This document shows, piece after piece, positions 57,151 through 64,000 of a DNA stretch of 64,000 nt. The stretch lies in NCBI GenBank assembly GCA_025465475.1, contig JAODMR010000142.1:1-64000 (forward strand). The letters are read 5' to 3'. The DNA is from Micrococcaceae bacterium. GTDB lineage: Bacteria > Actinomycetota > Actinomycetes > Actinomycetales > Micrococcaceae. Position numbers and translations under genes: made by a program. Positions within the stretch are counted from its first letter, which is position 1. Each line of letters opens with the position of its first letter. The notes below the pieces were generated by a model. That model did not search any database and was not told the DNA's origin. It worked only from the letters and a program-made list of their open reading frames with translations.

Positions 57151-60100
57151 TCAGGGGTCCAACAGAACGACGTCGGCGTGGACCAGGCGACGGGTGGCCA
57201 CGAGGGCTGACGCCGGAGCCTGGCTGCGGTCATCGGCCGGGTGTGACTCGTATTCCCGCACCACCAGGCGTCGCCGCTGTCCCGGGGCGGCCGATGTCTG
57301 CACTGTGGCGGAGTAGGTTGCCGTCGTTCCGGCTCCGGGTTGCACGACGAGCGCAGTCTCACCGCCCAGCGGCGACCACCCCAGCAGCGGATCCGGGTAC
57401 GTTTCCGGTTGGACCTCCACCACCGCCACGACCTCGTTGCTGCCGGGCCGCACCGTCCCGGTGACGTCCATCGCCGCCGTCGGCGCGGGACCGGTCAGGG
57501 ACACCTCAACGTTGCCATCGCCGTGGGTGCAGGTGAGCGACCGGTCCGGGAGGGTTTGCACGAACGCCGTGCTGACCATGGGCGACAGTTCGTACCCGGG
57601 AACCGAAGCGGGTTGGTAACGGGCAAGGCCGAGCCGGACGAACGGGAAATACGCGTCCCCGGTCCCGAAGCGCAGGTCGACGTACCAGGCCTGGCGGCCG
57701 GCGTCCCACCTCGGCGTAAAGCATGCAATGTCGCGTCGCGGCCCGCCGCCCGCCAGCGTCACATCGCTCCGCACCACCTCGGCGTCGGGAAAGGAACCAG
57801 TCCTCAGGGGCAGGGGAAGGGCGGAGCCGTGGGCCGGGTCACCGGTGATCAGGGTAATGTCGCGGGAGAGTTCCGACGATTCGGTGAGAGGACCACCCCG
57901 ATCGCAAACCACTGCCAGCAGCTCACCGGCGCCGGAGGAGAACCAGGGCCGGCCGAGCCATACCCGCAGCCCCAGGCCGGCACGCCGACTGGTCGTCGTA
58001 GCATCCTGTGTCCTTTGCTCATAGGAGAGCAGCGGCAGCAGCTGCAGTACCGTCGGCTTGGCCGGCGCTGCGCAGCTGAGTACGTCAACCGTCACCGTAG
58101 GTCCAACGGAATTGCCGTCTCCGGTCGGCATGAGCGGGTCGAAGTATTCCCGAAACCGGGTTGCTGCTACGGGGGTGTAGTCGACGCGGCGGTAACGGGT
58201 GTCGCCGAACTCGTGTGAGCGCAGTTGTTCAATCTGGGCGGCGGCGGCTTCGAGCCGGCGGCGCTCCGGAGTGCCCAGTCCGGCGGCCTTGGCGTCCTGA
58301 AGCAGCCGGGCCCGCACCTTCGCCGGGGTCTCGGCTTCACGGCCGCGGGTGTGGAACGTAAGGCCCTTGCCGTCCAGGGGCTCAGTCAGCGAGGCGATTT
58401 CCGGCTGCCAGGGCGTGCCGAACGGCTCCGGAACCGGTATCGAGAAAACCTGCCGTCCGACTCCGGAGGTCATGTCCTCAACCTCGTCGTACCGCTGGGC
58501 CGGGTCATCGATGGTGTCAGCCCAGTGACCCTGCAGGTCCACCTGGCCTGTCGAGGGCAGGTCGGCGAAGAGCCGTCCGTGGAGGTGCAGTGTTGTCTCA
58601 CCAATGTTACGGGCCAGCACCCGGGCCCCCGCGAAGCCGGCCACGTCATCGGTATCGAGGTCGAGTTCCGGGACGGCGAGCGGTCTCTGCGTGGCGTGGA
58701 CCAGGAGGAGGTCCCGCCACGGGGTGGTCATCCAATGTGCGCTCCGTACCACGGCGTCCACCACGGCGTCATACCGGTCTGCCGGCAGTTCCTGACGGCA
58801 CCAGTCAACGACCCCGAGCAGGTCAGGGTCCCCCTGGAACAGCGATGACAGGCGAAGGGTCGCTGTCCGGCCGGGGCGCACGCGGACCGTGAGCACTGCA
58901 CTGCCCGGGTCAAAGTCGGCTCCGGGCTGGCCTTCCTGCAGGAGGAGCCGAAGCGGCCGCGGCGAATACCATGCGCCGCCGTCCGGGTACCGCAGCTCGA
59001 GCACCTGCGCGGGCTCCGCCGGATCGAACTGGAACCGCAGCCTGGCACCGACGCCCAAGGGATCAGGCAGATAGGGCAGATCAATAACGTCGGCGTCGAG
59101 GCAGGCGTATCCCTGTTCCTCGGCCGGGCGGTTACCGTCATCGTTCCCACCCGGCGCCACCTCCGGCCGGTGCGTCCCGGTGACCACGAACCGTGCGCCG
59201 GGAAGCGCCAGCACCGTTCCGCTCTCGCGCGCCGCGACGTCGTACCATTCCTGGGCCGCTGCCGCGGCGGCCTCCGGGTCCCGTCCCTTCACTGCGGTGA
59301 TGGCGTCATCGAGCAGTCCGTGTGCTTCGATCAGGGCCAGCGACGCCTTGGCTGCCAGCAGGTGGCGTTGGGCGCTGTCGTGATAGCGCAGGTTCTCCTG
59401 GCTGGCGCCCTGGCTCGCCGCAGCGTAGTCGGACACGGACATGCCGGGGGTGCTGCGAATGACGAGGCGTTCCGCGCCCTCCCCCGGGCCGAACACCCAG
59501 CGTGGAACCAGCTCCGGAGGCGGAACCGGTTCAAAGCGCCGGTACGTCAACGGCTCGGCGGGTGTGGCGACCGTGTACCGGGGGTCGCCGTTGCCCTCAA
59601 ACACCGCCAGGAGGTGGTCGGCGTTTTCCACAGTGTGCGCCCGTCCGGCCAGGTCGACAGTGCGCACGCGGGCACGGTATCCGGACCCGAACCTGAGGCG
59701 GGGCAACGTTCCTGGCGCCACGTCCGCGGTTATGTCCAACTGCATGCTCGTCAGGTCCGCGGCCGCATCGGCGGTGGGCGGCTCCTGGGGAATGCCCTGC
59801 CCCGGGCGGGGCCCGGCAAGGCTCCAGCCGTCCCACGTCGTGAGGACCTCGTGGCTGTAGAGGGGCCGGTCCGGGTCGGCGGGCGCGTCGGGGCGGTCTG
59901 CCTCCGAGGTCAGCGACAGCTCCACCTGCCCTTCGTCCTCGACCTCGAGGGGCCGATCGGGATAGCGGAGGGCGGAATACGCAACCCGCCGCCGGTGCAG
60001 GGAGCGCCACGTTCCTTCGGCCTGAATATCCAGGCGGTAGCCGCGGACCAGGTCTTCCGCGGCCAGGTCGGAGGGGCTTTCCGGGTCGGCCTCCAGGCTG

Positions 60101-61416
60101 TCGTCGGCGGCGCGGGCGGCATAAAAGCCCTCATGAAGGTCCTCTGCGGAATTGCTGTGGACCAGTGCGATCCCGCCGGTGCGGGCGGTGGGAACGCCCT
60201 CGCGGGAGGGCTCTTCGACGGGCCGCTGTTCCCGGTCATTCTGGCGCTGCAGGGTGGTGGCGAGGTTGAGTGCCTTCAGGGCCAGGCCGTCCACATCGAC
60301 GCCAACGGCTGCGTACCGGGCCGGATCCAGGTGGAGGAACCCATGAACGAAGTCCGCCCGGCCGGAACGCTCGACGGCGGAGAAGACACTCTGCCCCCCG
60401 ACGTTGGTCAGGCGGCACCAGGTGGCGGGGGTGGCATCCACGTTCCAGACGTCGGCGCCGGGGTCATTCCGGCGGGCGGGGAAGGCCGAAGCGCGCTGCA
60501 CCTGAAGTCGCAGCGGGACAGGCGGATCGGCCTCCGCCGTAACGGGAACGAAGTCCGGCCGGATGGTGAGGTCGAGGACGAGTCCGAGCGCCCCCATCAG
60601 CGCAGGGTGGTCCCCGAGCACCGACAACAGATGATGGAAGTCGTGGGCCTGGGCGAGTTGGTCCCGCACCTGGTCGCGGCTGCCGGGGAACTCCCTGGGC
60701 TGCTCCGCCGAGGGGCGGGCATGGAAGCCGGCGAGGCTGGCGAAAGCGTCGGTGGGGGTGCCTCCTGCACCGAACGGCCGGATCAGTGGCTGCATGGTGG
60801 AGTGGTGGGCAGCCCGGAGCACGCGCGCCTCCGCGCTGGCGCCGTCGAGAACCCCTCGCAGCCGCCCGGAGAATTCCGTTGAGTCCGAAACGCCTTCGTA
60901 GAGGCCCCGGAAAAGGACCTGACGCAGCTCGCTGAAGTGGTCCACGAGGTTGAACCTGCGCTGGTCGCCGGGCCCGTCCGGGGGTGGTCCAATGGGAGCG
61001 GCGTTGCGGCTGGTGATCGGCAGGTCATCGCGGGCCTGGAAGGCCAGGGTGGCCCACCGGTTGCGCAGGTGGGCGAGCACTTCCGCGACCGGGTAGCTGA
61101 TCAGCGGCCGGTCCGCGAGGTCATCGAAACGGAAGGGACGTACTGCGGTGTCGGAGGTGAAGATCGAGGTCCAGTACGCGCTCTCGGCACTCATGGCCAC
61201 GGTGAGGGGAGCCTCCGTTTCTCCGTCGGGGCGAACGATGCGAAGGTCCAGGCCGGCGAGTGTCTGCGGCCAGTCGGCGAAGTCAGGAAAGTCGGCCAGG
61301 GTGGCCTGGCCGTCCGGGCGCAGCCGCGGCGCGATGAACACGGACGCAGCGAGTTGGCCGTCGGCCGTCAGGCCTCCCGGCAGGAGGATCCATTGAACGG
61401 TTTGCCGGCGGATCAT
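57151..61416 (-). CDS. Giant protein of unknown function (1421 aa)
   Basis: Continuous ORF; ATG at 61416 overlaps the upstream stop as ATGA; MIRRQTVQWILLPGGLTADG.. N-terminus; no signal peptide or catalytic motif recognised. Confidence 0.88.
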   Translation of the reverse strand: MIRRQTVQWILLPGGLTADGQLAASVFIAPRLRPDGQATLADFPDFADWPQTLAGLDLRIVRPDGETEAPLTVAMSAESAYWTSIFTSDTAVRPFRFDDLADRPLISYPVAEVLAHLRNRWATLAFQARDDLPITSRNAAPIGPPPDGPGDQRRFNLVDHFSELRQVLFRGLYEGVSDSTEFSGRLRGVLDGASAEARVLRAAHHSTMQPLIRPFGAGGTPTDAFASLAGFHARPSAEQPREFPGSRDQVRDQLAQAHDFHHLLSVLGDHPALMGALGLVLDLTIRPDFVPVTAEADPPVPLRLQVQRASAFPARRNDPGADVWNVDATPATWCRLTNVGGQSVFSAVERSGRADFVHGFLHLDPARYAAVGVDVDGLALKALNLATTLQRQNDREQRPVEEPSREGVPTARTGGIALVHSNSAEDLHEGFYAARAADDSLEADPESPSDLAAEDLVRGYRLDIQAEGTWRSLHRRRVAYSALRYPDRPLEVEDEGQVELSLTSEADRPDAPADPDRPLYSHEVLTTWDGWSLAGPRPGQGIPQEPPTADAAADLTSMQLDITADVAPGTLPRLRFGSGYRARVRTVDLAGRAHTVENADHLLAVFEGNGDPRYTVATPAEPLTYRRFEPVPPPELVPRWVFGPGEGAERLVIRSTPGMSVSDYAAASQGASQENLRYHDSAQRHLLAAKASLALIEAHGLLDDAITAVKGRDPEAAAAAAQEWYDVAARESGTVLALPGARFVVTGTHRPEVAPGGNDDGNRPAEEQGYACLDADVIDLPYLPDPLGVGARLRFQFDPAEPAQVLELRYPDGGAWYSPRPLRLLLQEGQPGADFDPGSAVLTVRVRPGRTATLRLSSLFQGDPDLLGVVDWCRQELPADRYDAVVDAVVRSAHWMTTPWRDLLLVHATQRPLAVPELDLDTDDVAGFAGARVLARNIGETTLHLHGRLFADLPSTGQVDLQGHWADTIDDPAQRYDEVEDMTSGVGRQVFSIPVPEPFGTPWQPEIASLTEPLDGKGLTFHTRGREAETPAKVRARLLQDAKAAGLGTPERRRLEAAAAQIEQLRSHEFGDTRYRRVDYTPVAATRFREYFDPLMPTGDGNSVGPTVTVDVLSCAAPAKPTVLQLLPLLSYEQRTQDATTTSRRAGLGLRVWLGRPWFSSGAGELLAVVCDRGGPLTESSELSRDITLITGDPAHGSALPLPLRTGSFPDAEVVRSDVTLAGGGPRRDIACFTPRWDAGRQAWYVDLRFGTGDAYFPFVRLGLARYQPASVPGYELSPMVSTAFVQTLPDRSLTCTHGDGNVEVSLTGPAPTAAMDVTGTVRPGSNEVVAVVEVQPETYPDPLLGWSPLGGETALVVQPGAGTTATYSATVQTSAAPGQRRRLVVREYESHPADDRSQAPASALVATRRLVHADVVLLDP

Positions 61417-64000
61417 GATGCGAAGGCCTGCAGGTAGCGCGCCCACTCGAGGGGGGTCACGCTCTGGGCAAAACTCGGGTCACCGTCCGAGCCGGCGAAC
61501 CGCCGCTCGACGGACAGGGTGACCGAGGTGCTGAAGAACGCGATCTTGACGCTCACGGTGAGGCTGGCCTGGCCCCAAATCTCACTGCCTACCGTTTTCT
61601 TGCGGTAGGTGAACGCGAGGTAGAACTCAAGGGAGATGGAAATCAGCCCAAGGACGCTCAGGTAGCCGCCGCAGCGCAGATACCCGGTGAGCTCCACCGA
61701 TGATCCCTTCATTCCGAAGTAGACACCGGCCATGACGTACACGCCGCCGGAGGCCACGCCCAGGTTGAGGCTGATGTTGCCGCCAAACTCCAGTGAGGCT
61801 TCAACCGACTCGAGCCCGTTGGCGCTGACCCCGACGGCGAAAAACCCGCCGCCGCCAAACAGGCTCACGGTAACCAGGAACGGCTTGTGCCGTTCGCACA
61901 GCGCGAAGCGGACTCCTGCTGGTCGGTCCGTCCAGGGAATGGAAAGCGCCGCCCCGACCGCGATGTTCTGGATACTGAAGATGCCGACGCCGACGTTGGG
62001 TACGGCCAGGGTGTAGCCGGCAACGACGCCCTGGCCGTCGACCGTCACGTAGGGCGGATCATCGAAGCCATCGGCAGGCAGGATCGATTGCAGCGTGTTG
62101 ACGAACGCGAGCGGGCCGAGGAACCCGATATCGACCTTGCTCGCCCCGAATTCCACCTTGCGACCGGCTTCGGCCCGGAAACTCAGTTCGGCGATTCCCG
62201 CCGACAAGGCACCGGCGAAGGTGAGCCGGACGTTGCGCAGCCGGCCGCGGACCACGGCGCTGGCGGGTTCGCCCTTGACGGACCGGGTTAAGGAATCCAG
62301 CAGGAGATCGGCCTGGTCCAGGTCCAGGGTCAGCAGAGGGAGAAGCGCCTGGCTCCGCAGCGGCGGTTTCCAGATGAACCGCGTCTCGATGACATCCGGG
62401 GCCGCAGCACCGGCGGGTTCGCGCCGGGTTGTCAGCCGCGGCGGGTTGACCAGGAAGGCACGATCATTCAGTTGTGCCGGCGTAGGCGGGTCGCCTGTGC
62501 CTGCCGCGGTGAAAGGCATGACCTCGGGAAGGAGCGAGAGCAGCGGGATGGTACCCAGGATCTTCGTCCTGGCGAAGGCGGAGAGATCCGCGATTCCCTG
62601 CTCGAGTTTGTCGGGGGAAGCTACGGGACCGAGAGTGCGCGACAGCGCCGTCACTGTGGCATCCGGGCCCGCGAGCCCTCCCCCGCGCTGGCTGGGCAGG
62701 GCGAGCCGCTGGGGTGAGGCGAATCCGACGAAGGTCTGCGCACTGTTGCTTTCGGCATGGAATCCGTGCCGCAGGTACTTGTCCTCCAGGACAAGGTCCG
62801 CGGGCGCCGTGCTGCCGACCAGGTCGGCCACCGCCGGAGCCGAGGCGTTCAGGGCGGCCAGGCGGGGTAGCCATCGGGGAAGGTAGGACGCCGGGGCGCC
62901 GGCCGGATTCATTGCATGCGTGGGCTGTGGATTGGCGATTCCGGGTGGCTGTTCGATGTCGTAGGTCAGGTTCGTGGCAATCAGGGCGGTGGAGCCCGGG
63001 CGCTCGCCGGCCTCGGCGACCGTGAGGGTCTGTCCATGCAGGGGAAGAATGTGGGCGTCGGGGATCGCGGCCGGCGGATGGTCAAAGACCGCTCGAATGG
63101 TGCGGTGCGCTGCCAGCGCCTCGTAAGGCACGAACATCAGTGGCAGCGAAAACTGGACGTCGGCTCCGCTGACATCGGTGCCGGTGGCCTGAAATCTCAG
63201 TTCGGTCCCGTCGGGTTTCAGTAACCAGGACGGTGTGCCCTCCGGTGGTTGCAGGACCCGGGCGGTGGTCGTTGTGAGCCGGATGGAACGCATCGGGAAC
63301 TCCCGGCCCTCGTGCGCGAAGGCGCCGCCAAGCGGTACGTAGTCGAGCCGGGGTTGCTGGACAATGACGTCGGTGGTGGCAAGAAGGTAGCCGAGACCGG
63401 TGAACAGTGCACCCTCCGGTGGATTGGCGACGACCTTGAGGTTCGCGGGCATCCGTTGCACCGTCCGGACGACGACGGCTTGGTGACCGGTGCCGCAAAG
63501 CCAGCCCACCGTCACGGTGCGCACGAACGTGTCCCGGCCCAGCGCGGCCACATGCTGGTACTGGCGAAGACCAAGCGGGTCGAAGCCTGCCGGCTGCTGC
63601 TCCGGTGGCACCAGGGGGAAATCCCACCGGCCCTCGAAGTCCACGTTGGCGCCCAGGGCGGTCAGCTCGACGCGGCGCGCCGACAGCGGCTCCGGGACGA
63701 ACTCACCGACACGTCCGGCCACCGGGATCGGCAGGTGGAAATTGCTGGTCAGTTGGACCGTTTGCCGGCGATTCTCGGGGGTGGGCAACGTCGGGAAGGG
63801 TGCAGGGCCCTGGTAGGCGCCCAGGGCTCGCAGATCGTGGGGTGGTTCCAGCACGCCCGGAGGTTGTTCGGTCCTGGTGCTCAGGACTGCGCTCCACAGC
63901 TGTTCATAGGGACTGTTCGTCGCTGCCGTATCTGTGCGCCATCGGCTGGTCAGGTCCGGGGACAGCGCCAGCCGCCAGGGAAATTCGATCGACGTCTCAA
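61413..64000 (-). CDS. Giant protein of unknown function, 5' part outside window; glycine/beta-strand-rich C-terminal region
   Basis: Frame stays open past the annotated ORF start (63854) to the window edge: ...TSIEFPWRLALSPDLTSRWRTDTAATNSPYEQLWSAVLSTRTEQPPG-VLEPPHD... Confidence 0.85.
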   Translation of the reverse strand, partial: ETSIEFPWRLALSPDLTSRWRTDTAATNSPYEQLWSAVLSTRTEQPPGVLEPPHDLRALGAYQGPAPFPTLPTPENRRQTVQLTSNFHLPIPVAGRVGEFVPEPLSARRVELTALGANVDFEGRWDFPLVPPEQQPAGFDPLGLRQYQHVAALGRDTFVRTVTVGWLCGTGHQAVVVRTVQRMPANLKVVANPPEGALFTGLGYLLATTDVIVQQPRLDYVPLGGAFAHEGREFPMRSIRLTTTTARVLQPPEGTPSWLLKPDGTELRFQATGTDVSGADVQFSLPLMFVPYEALAAHRTIRAVFDHPPAAIPDAHILPLHGQTLTVAEAGERPGSTALIATNLTYDIEQPPGIANPQPTHAMNPAGAPASYLPRWLPRLAALNASAPAVADLVGSTAPADLVLEDKYLRHGFHAESNSAQTFVGFASPQRLALPSQRGGGLAGPDATVTALSRTLGPVASPDKLEQGIADLSAFARTKILGTIPLLSLLPEVMPFTAAGTGDPPTPAQLNDRAFLVNPPRLTTRREPAGAAAPDVIETRFIWKPPLRSQALLPLLTLDLDQADLLLDSLTRSVKGEPASAVVRGRLRNVRLTFAGALSAGIAELSFRAEAGRKVEFGASKVDIGFLGPLAFVNTLQSILPADGFDDPPYVTVDGQGVVAGYTLAVPNVGVGIFSIQNIAVGAALSIPWTDRPAGVRFALCERHKPFLVTVSLFGGGGFFAVGVSANGLESVEASLEFGGNISLNLGVASGGVYVMAGVYFGMKGSSVELTGYLRCGGYLSVLGLISISLEFYLAFTYRKKTVGSEIWGQASLTVSVKIAFFSTSVTLSVERRFAGSDGDPSFAQSVTPLEWARYLQAFAS

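Noticed and set aside
59170-60882. 570-aa antisense ORF within the giant gene
   Set aside because: Arg/Gly/Val-rich shadow ORF; the opposite frame is continuous for 1421 codons with an ATGA-coupled start.

Overview
High-GC actinobacterial chromosomal window; codon usage and gene content suggest an Arthrobacter/Pseudarthrobacter-like genome (inference). Most of it is dense catabolic and accessory DNA. Main blocks, left to right: (i) M20 peptidase tail, SDR, aldo/keto reductase, FMN reductase with an in-frame stop, GNAT, pirin, AhpD-like protein, secreted GH25-like protein, NERD protein and acyl-CoA synthetase. (ii) An orphan Pvc16/DUF4255-like gene, a DHFR-like protein, a MoxR-type ATPase plus VWA pair, a histidine phosphatase and an SCO1664-family protein. 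(iii) A shikimate/protocatechuate beta-ketoadipate locus (quiB/quiC-pcaHGBDCFIJ plus IclR, with MFS and a second IclR), directly followed by a phenylacetyl-CoA epoxidase locus (paaG-like, paaEDCBA, paaZ, then paaF/H-like, paaI-like and TetR). (iv) A secreted FG-GAP protein with seven 54-aa repeats placed between the two paa transcription units. (v) A heavily decayed umuC pseudogene. (vi) A DosR/DosS-like redox/hypoxia-type module with SPW and DUF4389 membrane proteins and DosR-box-like palindromes. (vii) ABC exporter genes. (viii) A sugar-acid type ABC importer, enolase-superfamily dehydratase and FadR/GntR regulator. (ix) Two translationally coupled giant genes of no recognised function (1421 aa and more than 860 aa) running off the right edge. 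These are the best candidates for an undescribed system. No rRNA, tRNA, CRISPR array or intact transposon was recognised. All family calls come from reading the sequence; no searches were run.
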